Source: Donghicola mangrovi (GTDB taxonomy: Bacteria > Pseudomonadota > Alphaproteobacteria > Rhodobacterales > Rhodobacteraceae). From it: 64,000 nucleotides of DNA. Below, in pieces: positions 8,481 to 17,169 of this stretch. The translations under genes were made by a program, and so were the position numbers. How positions within the stretch are numbered: position 1 is the stretch's first letter; every line of letters starts with the position of its first letter. The stretch spans positions 620,001 through 684,000 of the forward strand of contig NZ_JABCJE010000002.1 in NCBI RefSeq assembly GCF_013377535.1. Reading direction: 5' to 3'. Below the pieces are notes generated by a model, which saw only the letters and a program-made list of their open reading frames with translations, was not told where the DNA came from and searched no databases.

Positions 8481-8657
8481 TCCCTACGTTGGTTAACAAG
8501 CCACACCTGAATTCCCGCCCGTCCCGGCCGATTGGCTGCCACGGGCCCCCAAGGCACCACCGGCCCCGCGTCAGTACGCCAGCCATACGTGCCCCATACG
8601 TTCGCCAGACCCAGATTTTCGCGCCGATTTGGCGCTCCGAGGATCAAGGAATTAACC

Positions 8658-10148
8658 ATGAAAACCGTCCGCCTATCTGATGCAGACAACGTTGTGACCG
8701 CCAAATCGCCCCTAGAGATCGGCGAAGAAGGCGCGACCCAGATCATTCCCCGCGGCCACAAAATGGCGACCACCGACATCGCCAAAGGCGCCCCCGTACT
8801 GAAGTATGCGCAGCTGATCGGCTATGCCGCCTGCGACATCAAAGCGGGCGAACATGTGCACGTTCATAACCTCGAATTCCGCAACGTGGATATGGAATAC
8901 GAGTTCTCGACCAACCTGCGCCCCGCCCCCGAGGCGACCACCCAAGACACCTTCATGGGCTACCGCCGCGCCACGGGCCGCGTTGGCACCCGCAACTATA
9001 TTGCGGTGCTGACCTCGGTGAACTGCTCGGCCACGGCGGCCCGCATGATCGCGCAGCATTTCACCCCCGAGCGGCTGGCGGATTACCCCAATATCGACGG
9101 CGTTGTCGCCTTTGTGCACGGCACCGGCTGCGCCATGGGCGGCGACGGCACGGGGTTCGAACTGCTCCAGCGAACCCTCTGGGGATACGCAAGAAATCCG
9201 AACGTGGGCGGCGTGCTGATGGCGGGTCTCGGCTGCGAGATGATGCAGATCGACTGGCTGATCGAGGCCTACGGCCTGACCCCCGGCCCCCTCTTCGCGA
9301 CCATGAACATTCAGGACGTCGGCGGCCTGCGCAAAACGGTTGAGCTTGGCATCGAAAAGATCACTGCCATGCTGCCCGTCGTAAACGAAGCGCAGCGTAC
9401 CGAGTGCCCCGCCTCGGAACTGATGGTCGCCCTGCAATGTGGCGGCTCGGACGCATGGTCGGGCATCACCGCCAACCCCGCCGTCGGTTACGCCTGTGAC
9501 CTTCTGGTGGCTCAGGGCGGCACCGGCGTTCTGGCCGAAACCCCCGAGATTTACGGCGCCGAGCACCTGCTGACCGCCCGCTGTGTGGACCGCAAGGTCG
9601 GCGACAAACTGATCGACCTGATCCACTGGTGGGAAGATTACACCGCCCGCAACGGCGGCTCGATGGACAACAACCCGAGCCCTGGCAACAAAAAAGGCGG
9701 GTTAACCACCATCCTCGAAAAGTCTTTGGGCGCCGCAGCCAAGGGCGGCACCACCCCCCTGACCGGCGTCTACAAGTACGCAGAGCCCGTCACCGCCAAG
9801 GGTTTCACCTTTATGGACAGCCCCGGTTATGACCCTGCGTCCGTCACCGGCCAAATCGCAAGTGGTTGTAATCTGGTGTGTTTCACCACAGGCCGCGGAT
9901 CGGCGTTCGGCGCTAAACCCAGCCCGTCGATGAAGGTCGCCACCAACACCGAGATGTACAACCGCCTCCACGAGGACATGGACGTCAACGCTGGAACAAT
10001 CATCTCCGACGGCAAAACCGTCGAGGAAGTCGGCCGCGAGATCTATGAAATGTGGCTGCGCATGGCCTCGGGCGAAAAGACGAAATCGGAACTCATGGGC
10101 CTTGGCGACTACGAGTTCGTCCCATGGCAGGTTGGCGCGGTAATGTAA
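8658..10148 (+). CDS. UxaA-family sugar-acid dehydratase (altronate dehydratase-like)
   Basis: The 496-residue protein has the full UxaA layout. An N-terminal SAF-like domain (about residues 1-100, with GHKMATTDIAKGAPVLKYAQLIG) is joined to the large catalytic domain (GYRRATGRVGTRNYI, NCSATAA, CGGSDAWSGITANPA, NNPSPGNKKGG). The length matches E. coli altronate dehydratase, which makes 2-keto-3-deoxygluconate from D-altronate. Related enzymes act on galactarate and sulfolactate, so the acid substrate is open. I chose the ATG at 8658 because the protein aligns from MKTVRLSD; a longer open frame starts at 8532. The stop overlaps the next ATG (TAATG). Confidence 0.85.
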   Translation: MKTVRLSDADNVVTAKSPLEIGEEGATQIIPRGHKMATTDIAKGAPVLKYAQLIGYAACDIKAGEHVHVHNLEFRNVDMEYEFSTNLRPAPEATTQDTFMGYRRATGRVGTRNYIAVLTSVNCSATAARMIAQHFTPERLADYPNIDGVVAFVHGTGCAMGGDGTGFELLQRTLWGYARNPNVGGVLMAGLGCEMMQIDWLIEAYGLTPGPLFATMNIQDVGGLRKTVELGIEKITAMLPVVNEAQRTECPASELMVALQCGGSDAWSGITANPAVGYACDLLVAQGGTGVLAETPEIYGAEHLLTARCVDRKVGDKLIDLIHWWEDYTARNGGSMDNNPSPGNKKGGLTTILEKSLGAAAKGGTTPLTGVYKYAEPVTAKGFTFMDSPGYDPASVTGQIASGCNLVCFTTGRGSAFGAKPSPSMKVATNTEMYNRLHEDMDVNAGTIISDGKTVEEVGREIYEMWLRMASGEKTKSELMGLGDYEFVPWQVGAVM

Positions 10149-11203
10149 TGGCTCGTTTACCGGTTTGCGTCATTGGTGGAGGCTCGATCGGCATGCGTCA
10201 TGCCGAAGTCGCCACCAAGTCCGAATTAACCAAACTGATCTGCGTGGTAGAGCCCCACGCCCCCCGCCGCGCCGAACTGATCCAGATGGGCGTTAACGCT
10301 GTTGCCAGCATCGAGGACGCCCCCGACGAAACCCGCGCCGCGATTTCCGCAACGCCCACGCAGCTGCACCACACCAGCGCGCTGCAAATTCTGGATCAGG
10401 GTTGGGCGGGGATCATTGAAAAGCCCCTGACCGCCACCGTTGGCGAGGGGTTGTCTCTGATCGCCGAGGCGCGGGATAAGCCCTTGTTTTGCGGTCATCA
10501 TCGGCGCTGTCACCCCTTTAGCATTGCCGCCCGACAGATAATCGGGCAGCTTGGGGATCTGGTCGGCGTGCAGGCCCTGTGGTCGCTGCGCAAACACGAC
10601 ACCTATTACGACACCGAATGGCGCACCCTACCCGGCGCGGGGGTGCTAATGACGAACGTCAGCCACGAACTTGACCTGCTGCGCTTTCTGGTAGGGGACA
10701 TGACCGAGGTCTCTGCGTTAACCTCGAACGCCCGCCGCGGCATGGTGATCGAGGATACCGCCGCCCTTTCCCTGCGCTTTGCCAATGGCGCGCTGGGGTC
10801 GGTGCTGATGTCGGACGCGGGCGCCTCCCCTTGGGCGTTCGAGGCCGCGACCGGCGAAAACCCCGCCATCGCCCGCTCGGGCGAGGATTACCTGCGCATC
10901 ATCGGCACAATGGGCGCGCTGGCTTTCCCGTCGCTGACCCAATGGTCGCGCGGCGACGACGGAGAGATCGAGTGGTCCAAACCGATGCGCCGCCACTTCA
11001 TCCAGCCCGCCGCCCCGATTGACCCGCTGCAAGCCCAGATCGAACGCTTCGCGAACGTGGTCGGCGGCGCAGAGGACGACATTCTGTGCACGCTGGCCGA
11101 TGGCCACGCCGCGCTAGAGCTGACCCTTGCCGCAGTCCTGTCGGGGCGCGATGGCCGCCCCGTGCGGCGCGGCGAGGTTCCCCATGATTTCCGCGGGGTC
11201 TAA
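10148..11203 (+). CDS. Gfo/Idh/MocA-family oxidoreductase
   Basis: The 351-residue protein has an N-terminal Rossmann domain (VCVIGGGSIGMRHAEV, residues 6-20). The family EKP motif (GIIEKPLTATV, about residue 98) and a C-terminal alpha/beta domain for sugar-like substrates follow. It would oxidise or reduce a sugar, sugar acid or inositol-type compound with NAD(P). The ATG shares a base with the uxaA-like stop, so translation is coupled. In this operon it probably feeds or bypasses the UxaA-type dehydratase, but the substrate cannot be assigned. Confidence 0.85.
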   Translation: MARLPVCVIGGGSIGMRHAEVATKSELTKLICVVEPHAPRRAELIQMGVNAVASIEDAPDETRAAISATPTQLHHTSALQILDQGWAGIIEKPLTATVGEGLSLIAEARDKPLFCGHHRRCHPFSIAARQIIGQLGDLVGVQALWSLRKHDTYYDTEWRTLPGAGVLMTNVSHELDLLRFLVGDMTEVSALTSNARRGMVIEDTAALSLRFANGALGSVLMSDAGASPWAFEAATGENPAIARSGEDYLRIIGTMGALAFPSLTQWSRGDDGEIEWSKPMRRHFIQPAAPIDPLQAQIERFANVVGGAEDDILCTLADGHAALELTLAAVLSGRDGRPVRRGEVPHDFRGV

Positions 11204-11231
11204 CCCTGCTAACCTATTGGAGTTATTGAAG

Positions 11232-11957
11232 ATGAGGCTAAAGGGAAAACGCGCCTTTGTCACCGCAGCCGGTCAGGGGATCGGGCGCGCAATTGCCGAA
11301 CACTATGCCCGCGAGGGGGCGCACGTCATCGCGACCGACCTGAAGGCCGACCTGCTGGAGGGGCTGGATGTGGCGCAAACCATGACGCTGGACGTGACTG
11401 ACAAAGCCGCCATGACGCAGGCCATTCAGGACGCCGCGCCGGACATCCTGGTGAACTGCGCGGGCTACGTCCACGGGGGCACCATCCTCGAGGCCAAGGA
11501 CGAAGAGTTTGACTTTGCCTTTACCCTGAACGTGCGGTCCCAGTTCCATTCGATGCAGGCCGCCCTGCCCGGCATGATCGAACGTGGCGGCGGGTCCATC
11601 GTGAACATCGCGTCGGTCGCCAGCTCGATCGTGGCGGCGCCGAACCGCTGCATCTATGGCGCATCCAAGGCCGCCGTGATTGGCCTGACCAAATCGGTCG
11701 CGCTGGATTTCGTAAAACAAGGCATCCGCGTCAACTGCATCTGCCCCGGAACTGTGGACAGCCCGTCCCTGCACGACCGCCTGCGCGCCATGGGCAACTA
11801 CGACGAGGCCCGCAAAGCCTTTGAGGCGCGTCAACCCATGGGCCGCATCGGTACCGCAGACGAGATCGCCCATCTGGCGGTCTATCTGGGCTCGGACGAG
11901 AGCGCCTTTACCACTGGACAGGCCCACGTCATCGACGGCGGTTGGGCGGTCGGCTAA
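11232..11957 (+). CDS. SDR-family dehydrogenase, 2-keto-3-deoxy-fuconate dehydrogenase/DHRS6-like
   Basis: The 241-residue classical SDR has TAAGQGIG at residues 11-18 for NAD(H) binding, the catalytic Ser in NIASVASS and the YGASK Tyr/Lys pair, and ends with GQAHVIDGGWAVG. It resembles the subgroup of 2-keto-3-deoxy-L-fuconate dehydrogenase and human DHRS6/BDH2. That activity makes 2,4-diketo-3-deoxy acids, which an FAH-type hydrolase (compare 3137-3982) can split. I chose the ATG at 11232; TTGGAG lies 8 nt before it. Confidence 0.85.
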   Translation: MRLKGKRAFVTAAGQGIGRAIAEHYAREGAHVIATDLKADLLEGLDVAQTMTLDVTDKAAMTQAIQDAAPDILVNCAGYVHGGTILEAKDEEFDFAFTLNVRSQFHSMQAALPGMIERGGGSIVNIASVASSIVAAPNRCIYGASKAAVIGLTKSVALDFVKQGIRVNCICPGTVDSPSLHDRLRAMGNYDEARKAFEARQPMGRIGTADEIAHLAVYLGSDESAFTTGQAHVIDGGWAVG

Positions 11958-11968
11958 GGAGCACGCCC

Positions 11969-12871
11969 GTGGGCACCTCCAGCCCCAGAGAGGAACGGAC
12001 AGGCGCAGGGCTGATGCTCATGTGTCTGGCCGTTACGCTGTTTACCTGCATCGACACCTCGGCCAAGTGGCTTTTGCTGTTTGGCCTGCCGACCTTGCAG
12101 GTCGTCTTCACCCGCTATCTGGGGCATTTCCTGCTGGCTTTGGCCGTCTATCTGCCGACCGAAGGGCGATCCGCAATGGTCTCGAATGCGCCTTTAAAAC
12201 AGGCGCTTAGGTCGGGATTTCTGCTGGGCTCTACCGTCATGAATTTCATGGCGCTGCGGCATCTGCCCATCACCATCACCACGACCATCTTCTTTGCCGG
12301 TCCAATCGTGACCAGCATTCTGGCCATCCCGATCTTGGGCGAAAAGGTCGGCCTGCGCCGCCTGATCGCGATTTGTTTCGGCTTTAGCGGGGTGCTGGTG
12401 GTCGTGCAGCCGTGGGGGACCGAGTTCCACCCGTCGATCTTCTTCAGCCTCGCGGGGCTGATGTGTGCGTCGCTGTATTTCATCATGACGCGGCTTCTGG
12501 CGGGGGTCGAGGCGAACTCCACCCAACAGATCTGGGGCAGCGGGACCGCGGTCCTGTGTTTACTGCCGTTTTCCTTGCAGGAATGGGTCTGGCCCGACAC
12601 CACCCAATCGTGGATCGTCTTTTGCCTGATCGGAGCGTTCGGGTTCAGCGGCCACGCCATCGCCACGCTGGCCCACCGCTGGGCCGATGCGTCCCTCTTG
12701 GCCCCCGTGGTCTATATTCAGGTGTTTCTGGCCTCGCTGGCCGGCGTTCTGGTGTTCGACACTTGGCCCACGATCTGGACGCTGGTTGGGGGCGCGATCA
12801 TCATCGCCTCGGGTCTCTATATCTGGCAGCGAGAACGCTCCATTAACCGCCGCACAACCGACCGGACATAA
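11969..12871 (+). CDS. DMT-superfamily (EamA) transporter
   Basis: The 300-residue protein has about ten hydrophobic segments in two EamA repeats; the repeat signatures LSVIGV-like and ILGEKVGLRRLIAICFGFSGV are visible. It probably exports or imports a small metabolite. The start is the GTG at 11969, preceded by AAGGAG with a 7-nt gap; it lies 11 nt after the SDR stop. It is the last gene of the TRAP-led operon. The direction of transport and substrate are unknown. Confidence 0.82.
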   Translation: MGTSSPREERTGAGLMLMCLAVTLFTCIDTSAKWLLLFGLPTLQVVFTRYLGHFLLALAVYLPTEGRSAMVSNAPLKQALRSGFLLGSTVMNFMALRHLPITITTTIFFAGPIVTSILAIPILGEKVGLRRLIAICFGFSGVLVVVQPWGTEFHPSIFFSLAGLMCASLYFIMTRLLAGVEANSTQQIWGSGTAVLCLLPFSLQEWVWPDTTQSWIVFCLIGAFGFSGHAIATLAHRWADASLLAPVVYIQVFLASLAGVLVFDTWPTIWTLVGGAIIIASGLYIWQRERSINRRTTDRT

Positions 12872-12876
12872 AAAGA

Positions 12877-12900
12877 CCGCCGACCCATAAGGGCCGGCGG
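12877..12900 (-). terminator. terminator hairpin between convergent operons
   Basis: CCGCCGACCC and GGGCCGGCGG form a 10-bp stem with one mismatch on the plus strand (G-U on the minus-strand RNA). On the minus strand it is followed by TCTTTTTATG, a good U-tract for the SDR gene ending at 12952. It can also act as a weaker stop for the DMT gene. Confidence 0.7.
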
Positions 12901-12951
12901 TAAGTCCGGGTTTACACCCAACAGGAAGCAACCAATTTGGTTAAGATCGGG

Positions 12952-13689
12952 TTAACCGCGCCCGATAAACGGCATATTTGTCGCCATGACGGTCATGAAC
13001 TGCACGTTCGCCTCGAGCGGCAGGTTCGCCATGTACAGCAAAGAGCTGGCCACGTGCGCCACGTCCATCACAGGCTCGACCGCAATGGACCCGTCTGCTT
13101 GGGGCACGCCCTTGGTCATCGCGGCGGCCATGTCGGTCAGGGCGTTCCCGATGTCGATCTGCCCACACGCGATGTTAAAGGGCCGACCGTCCAGCGAGAT
13201 GCTGCGCGTCAGGCCGGTGATCGCGTGCTTGGACGCGGTATAGGGTGCAGAGCCCCAGCGCGGTACATGGGCACTGATCGAGCCGTTGTTGATGATGCGC
13301 CCGCCCATGGGGTCCTGCGCCTTCATCCGGGCAAAGGCCGCGCGGGCACAGATGAAGCTGCCCGTCACGTTGATATCGATCAGGTTGCGCCATGCGGACA
13401 CGTCCACCTGATCAATCGTGTTCCCCAGCAGCGCCACACCGGCGTTGTTGAACAGAGCGTCGATGCGGCCCCATTCGGCCATCGCCTTGTCAAAGGCCGC
13501 GTCGACTTCGGCCTCGTTGGTCACGTCGCAGGGCAGCGCCAGCGCGTTCTCGTGGCTATCGGCCATCTCGGCGACAGTTTCGGCGGTGCGGCCGACGATG
13601 CCGACCTTCCACCCGTTATCCAGCATATGCTGCGCGCAAGCCTTGCCGATCCCGCGCGCCGCACCGGTGATGATGATTGTCTTTGCCAT
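12952..13689 (-). CDS. SDR-family NAD(P)-dependent oxidoreductase
   Basis: The 245-residue SDR has TGAARGIG at residues 8-15, FNNAG, an SISAH serine and the YTASKHAI catalytic Tyr/Lys. Its start (13689) has a strong GGGAGGGGAGG. It follows the IlvD/Edd-type dehydratase gene by 21 nt, so both are expressed from the operator-bearing region at 15566-15600. A role in oxidising an aldose or hydroxy acid upstream of the dehydratase is plausible but not shown by the sequence. Confidence 0.85.
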   Translation of the reverse strand: MAKTIIITGAARGIGKACAQHMLDNGWKVGIVGRTAETVAEMADSHENALALPCDVTNEAEVDAAFDKAMAEWGRIDALFNNAGVALLGNTIDQVDVSAWRNLIDINVTGSFICARAAFARMKAQDPMGGRIINNGSISAHVPRWGSAPYTASKHAITGLTRSISLDGRPFNIACGQIDIGNALTDMAAAMTKGVPQADGSIAVEPVMDVAHVASSLLYMANLPLEANVQFMTVMATNMPFIGRG

Positions 13690-13710
13690 TGGGCCTCCCC
13701 TCCCTTTGGG

Positions 13711-15492
13711 TCAGTGATTGTCGCGCGGCAGGTCTTGGCAGACCTTGTGATACGCGGTCGCCAATTCCAGACAGCCGCCCTTGTCGAGTTGCCCGACATG
13801 GGTGCGGTAGATTTCCTGCCAAGGGGTCTGGTGCTTGATCTCGGGCGGGGTCCAGTCGGCTTTGCGCTGGGCCCATTCTTCGTCCGGAACCAAGGCGTTC
13901 ATGGTCGAGGCATTGAGGTCCAGACGCACCATGTCGCCCGTCCGCAAATAGGCCAGACCGCCACCGACAACCGACTCGGGCGAGGCGTTCAGGATCGACG
14001 GGCTTTCCGAGGTGCCGGACTGACGGCCATCACCCACGGTCGGCAGGTGGTTGATCCCTTGCTTCAGCAGAGCATCCGGCGGCTGCATGTTCACCACCTC
14101 GGCACTGCCGGGATAGCCCACGCAGCCCACGCCGCGAATGAACAGGATACACTTTTCGTCGATATTCAGAGACGGGTCGTTGATCCGGTCGTGATAATCC
14201 TCGGGACCTTCGAAAACGATGGCACGGGCCTCGTGCACGCCCTCTTCGCCCGGACGGGACAGGAAGCGTTTCTGGAAGTCCGGCGAAATCACCGAGGTCT
14301 TCATTAGCGCGCTGTCAAAGAGGTTCCCCGACAGCACCTTGAAGCCCGCGTTCTTGCGCAGGGGTGCATCGTAGGTGGTGATCACGTCGTCGTCTTCGGT
14401 GCCAAAGCCGGTCAGGTTCTCGCCCATGGTCTTGCCGGTGGCGGTCATGCAGCCTTCGTGGATGTGACCGGCCTTTTGCAGTTCGGCCATGACCGCAGGA
14501 ACACCGCCCGCACGGAAGAAACTTTCGCCAAGGTACTTGCCCGCAGGTTGCATGTTCACCATCAGCGGGATTTCGAAACCAACGGTCTCCCAATCCTTGA
14601 CGTCCAGCTCGACGCCTGCATGGCGCGCGATGGCCTGCAGGTGCGGCGGAGCGTTGGTGGATCCGCCAATCGCAGCGTTCACTTTGATCGCGTTTTCAAA
14701 GGCTTCACGGGTCAGGATGTCAGAGGGTTTCAGATCCTCGTAGACCATTTCCACGATCCGCTTGCCGGTCTGATAGGCCATCTCCATCCGCTCGCGGAAG
14801 GGCGCAGGGATCGCCGAGTTGCCGGTCAGAGACATGCCCAAAGCCTCGGCCATCGCGTTCATGGTCGACGCGGTGCCCATTGTGTTGCAGTGCCCCAGAG
14901 AGGGCGCGGACGAACACACACGGCTGATGAATTCTTCGTAGTCGATCTCGCCTTCGGAGAGCAGACGGCGGCTTTCCCAGACGATGGTGCCAGAGCCTGC
15001 GCGCTTGCCCTTCCACCAGCCGTCCAGCATGGGGCCGCCGTTCAGGGCAATCGCGGGCAGATCGGCCGTGGCCGCGCCCATCAGCATCGCAGGGGTGGTT
15101 TTATCGCAACCCGTGGTGATCACGACGCCATCCAGCGGGTAGCCATGCAGAACCTCGACCAGCCCCAGATAGGACAGGTTGCGGTCCAAGGCCGCCGTGG
15201 GGCGCTTGCCGGTTTCCTGAATGGGGTGCACGGGGAATTCCATGGGAACGCCGCCCGCTGCGCGAATGCCCGCCTTGATCCGGTCCATCAGGAACACGTG
15301 GATCTTGTTGCAGGGCGCGATGTCCGAACCGGTGTTCGCGATGCCGATGATCGGCTTTTCGCCCTGCAATTCCTCGCGGGTGTATTCCTGGTTCAGATAG
15401 CGCTCTAGATACAGCGCGGTCATTCCCGGATTGTTGGGATTGTCGAACCACTCTTGCGAGCGGAACCGCTTGTTCGCGCGGGTGTTGGACAT
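13711..15492 (-). CDS. IlvD/Edd-family aldonate dehydratase (pentonate dehydratase-like)
   Basis: The 593-residue protein belongs to the IlvD/Edd family. The likely Fe-S cysteines lie in TTGCDKTTPA, SLGHCNTMGTAST and GCMTATG. The sequence and length match sugar-acid dehydratases such as D-xylonate and L-arabonate dehydratase rather than IlvD itself, as does the GGPMLDGWWKGKRAGSGT stretch. It would dehydrate a pentonate (or related aldonate) to a 2-keto-3-deoxy acid, the substrate of the enzymes encoded at 21374 and 23671. The ATG at 15492 is preceded by GGGAGGAAACC. Two TGGTATACCA sites lie just upstream. Confidence 0.87.
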   Translation of the reverse strand: MSNTRANKRFRSQEWFDNPNNPGMTALYLERYLNQEYTREELQGEKPIIGIANTGSDIAPCNKIHVFLMDRIKAGIRAAGGVPMEFPVHPIQETGKRPTAALDRNLSYLGLVEVLHGYPLDGVVITTGCDKTTPAMLMGAATADLPAIALNGGPMLDGWWKGKRAGSGTIVWESRRLLSEGEIDYEEFISRVCSSAPSLGHCNTMGTASTMNAMAEALGMSLTGNSAIPAPFRERMEMAYQTGKRIVEMVYEDLKPSDILTREAFENAIKVNAAIGGSTNAPPHLQAIARHAGVELDVKDWETVGFEIPLMVNMQPAGKYLGESFFRAGGVPAVMAELQKAGHIHEGCMTATGKTMGENLTGFGTEDDDVITTYDAPLRKNAGFKVLSGNLFDSALMKTSVISPDFQKRFLSRPGEEGVHEARAIVFEGPEDYHDRINDPSLNIDEKCILFIRGVGCVGYPGSAEVVNMQPPDALLKQGINHLPTVGDGRQSGTSESPSILNASPESVVGGGLAYLRTGDMVRLDLNASTMNALVPDEEWAQRKADWTPPEIKHQTPWQEIYRTHVGQLDKGGCLELATAYHKVCQDLPRDNH

Positions 15493-15565
15493 GGTTTCCT
15501 CCCAGAAAAAATCGGTGGCGTGGCGAATCTTGTTGCTCGCTGCCGGTCCTTCTACAAAACTCAAA

Positions 15566-15575
15566 TGGTATACCA
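15566..15575. promoter_or_regulatory. TGGTATACCA operator 3
   Basis: A 10-bp palindrome core lies between the divergent dehydratase gene (start 15492, minus) and the secreted-protein gene (start 15640, plus). Its centre is 25 bp from that of operator 4. Confidence 0.78.
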
Positions 15576-15590
15576 GACGCAAGATGATTT

Positions 15591-15600
15591 TGGTATACCA
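15591..15600. promoter_or_regulatory. TGGTATACCA operator 4
   Basis: This is the second palindrome core in the same divergent region. The pair can serve both flanking operons. Confidence 0.78.
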
Positions 15601-15605
15601 GATTC

Positions 15606-15625
15606 GACGGCTGGGGAGAGCCGTC
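15606..15625 (+). promoter_or_regulatory. leader hairpin, loop GGGGAG
   Basis: A perfect 7-bp stem (GACGGCT/AGCCGTC) with the loop GGGGAG lies between operator 4 and the ribosome-binding site GGGGAGG (15627-15633). It has the same order of parts as in the TRAP leader: operator, hairpin, ribosome-binding site. Confidence 0.55.
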
Positions 15626-15639
15626 TGGGGAGGACACTA

Positions 15640-16116
15640 ATGAAACGTGACATTGGCGCGATCGCAGCCCTGTGTCTGGCGCTATGGGCCCTGCCTGCTG
15701 GCGCGGAAATTTCTATCGAAGCCGTGGATGCCTGCATCGCCAAGGCCGCCGAGGACGGGACCAACCCGAACCTCTGCGTGGATCAGGCCCACACCGACTG
15801 CGGCACCATCGCCGAGGATATGCACACCGTGGCCACCCTGTGCTTTACCGAAGCGCAGGGCGTCTGGGGCAATGCGATTGCCACCAAACTGGCCGAGGTT
15901 CAGGCCAAAACCGACGAGAATATCGGCGCCGTCGCCGCGATCGAGACCAAGTATGACGTGCTGTCGGCCTTGGTCCAATGCGACCGGATGGAGGAACTGT
16001 CCCGCCTGACCCAGAGCACCGCCGATCTGGTCCAGCGCCAAAAGGCAGGCTGCCAGTCCACTGCATCCGGTCTGGCCTATGTCCGTCTGGTCTGGCGGGC
16101 GCGGTCGCTGAAATGA
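15640..16116 (+). CDS. secreted protein of unknown function
   Basis: The 158-residue protein has a clear signal peptide (MKRDIGAIAALCLALWALPAGA, cut about residue 22). The mature part is small, alpha-helical and cysteine-bearing (Cys in DACIAK, LCVDQAHTDC, TLCFTE, VQCDRM and AGCQST). The Cys spacing and the AQGVWGNAI stretch recall LprI/DUF1311-type periplasmic proteins, but I do not regard that as established. It leads an operon with azlC (ATGA overlap), azlD and an RraA-like gene. It sits directly behind the TGGTATACCA pair, so it should be induced with sugar-acid catabolism. Confidence 0.7.
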   Translation: MKRDIGAIAALCLALWALPAGAEISIEAVDACIAKAAEDGTNPNLCVDQAHTDCGTIAEDMHTVATLCFTEAQGVWGNAIATKLAEVQAKTDENIGAVAAIETKYDVLSALVQCDRMEELSRLTQSTADLVQRQKAGCQSTASGLAYVRLVWRARSLK

Positions 16117-16835
16117 CCGACCTGACCGCGCGAAAGGCTTTCTGGCGCGGCTATCTGGACTGCGCGCCCTTTACCCTGATCGTCATCCCCTACTCGACCC
16201 TTTTCGGGGTTGTGGCGCGTGATGCGGGGCTGGACTTGTTCCAGACTATGACCATGACGGTTCTGGTGATTGCCGGGGCCGCGCAGTTCACGGCGCTGGC
16301 GCTGCTTCAGGACAACGCGCCGGTGTTCATCGCCCTGCTAACCGCGCTGGCCGTGAACCTGCGGATGGCGATGTATTCGGCCGCACTGGTGCCCCATGTG
16401 GGCCACGCACGGCTGGGGGTGCGGGCGCTGATGGCCTATCTCATGGTGGATCAGGCCTTTGCGGTGTGCGTAAAAACCTACGAAGAGCGCCCCGACATGT
16501 CCCCCGCCGCCAAGGTCGCCTACTATTTCGGATGCATGATGCTGATCTGCCCGTTCTGGTACGCCTTTACCTTTGTGGGGGCCTATGTGGGCAAAGCGAT
16601 CCCCGCCGAACTGTCCCTCGATTTCGCGCTGCCCATCTGTTTCATCGCCCTGACAGGGCCGCTCTTGCGGTCGGTGCCGCACTATGTGGCGGCGCTGGTG
16701 TCGGGGGTCAGCATTCTGGTGTTCCACTGGGTGCCGTGGAACCTGGGGATCATGGTGGCCGCAATCCTTGCCATGATCAGCGGAGCCCAGACCGAGCTTT
16801 ACCTGCGCCGCCGCGCGGCCAAGGGGGCAGCATGA
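16113..16835 (+). CDS. azlC: AzlC-family permease (branched-chain amino-acid exporter type)
   Basis: The 240-residue membrane protein has the AzlC signatures: FWRGYLDCAPFTLIVIPYSTLFGVVARDAGL at the start, the GAAQFTALALL helix, and NLRMAMYSAALVPH. With AzlD it forms a two-part exporter known for branched-chain amino-acid analogues. Its start overlaps the stop of the secreted-protein gene. Its place in a sugar-acid regulon suggests a different or additional substrate, which is inference. Confidence 0.88.
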   Translation: MTDLTARKAFWRGYLDCAPFTLIVIPYSTLFGVVARDAGLDLFQTMTMTVLVIAGAAQFTALALLQDNAPVFIALLTALAVNLRMAMYSAALVPHVGHARLGVRALMAYLMVDQAFAVCVKTYEERPDMSPAAKVAYYFGCMMLICPFWYAFTFVGAYVGKAIPAELSLDFALPICFIALTGPLLRSVPHYVAALVSGVSILVFHWVPWNLGIMVAAILAMISGAQTELYLRRRAAKGAA

Positions 16836-17152
16836 TTTCCGATCTGGATTTCTGGGTTCTGACCATCGCGCTGGGGATCGGGACATTCCTGATCCGCTTC
16901 TCCTTTTTGGGGATATTCGGCGGGCGACAGATGCCCGACTGGGCCCTGTTGCACCTGCGCTATGTAGGGGTCGCGGTTTTTCCGGCGATCTTTACGCCTC
17001 TGGTGGTCTGGCCCCCGGCGACGGACGGCCAGATCGACCCCATCCGCCTGACCGCTGCCCTTGCCGCCCTGCTGGTAGGGTTGCGGGTCAACGTCATCTT
17101 TTCCATCATTGCAGGCATGGCGACCTTCTATGTCCTGCGCTTCGTCTTCTGA
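16832..17152 (+). CDS. azlD: AzlD-family small membrane protein
   Basis: The 106-residue protein has about four hydrophobic helices and the family stretch FLIRFSFLGIFGGRQMP near its start. It is the partner of AzlC and overlaps its stop by ATGA. The start is within the azlC end; a longer frame upstream (from 16466) is only the out-of-frame shadow of azlC. Confidence 0.87.
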   Translation: MISDLDFWVLTIALGIGTFLIRFSFLGIFGGRQMPDWALLHLRYVGVAVFPAIFTPLVVWPPATDGQIDPIRLTAALAALLVGLRVNVIFSIIAGMATFYVLRFVF

Positions 17153-17169
17153 CAGAAAGGCCTTTTGAC

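Noticed and set aside
8444-8680. Short plus-strand frame between dctM and the UxaA-type gene
   Set aside because: It overlaps the UxaA start, includes the GC-rich stem-loop and has no ribosome-binding site or recognisable sequence.
13711-15492. IlvD/Edd protein as dihydroxyacid dehydratase of branched-chain amino-acid synthesis
   Set aside because: Its length and internal motifs match aldonate dehydratases, and it lies in a sugar-acid region behind the shared operator.
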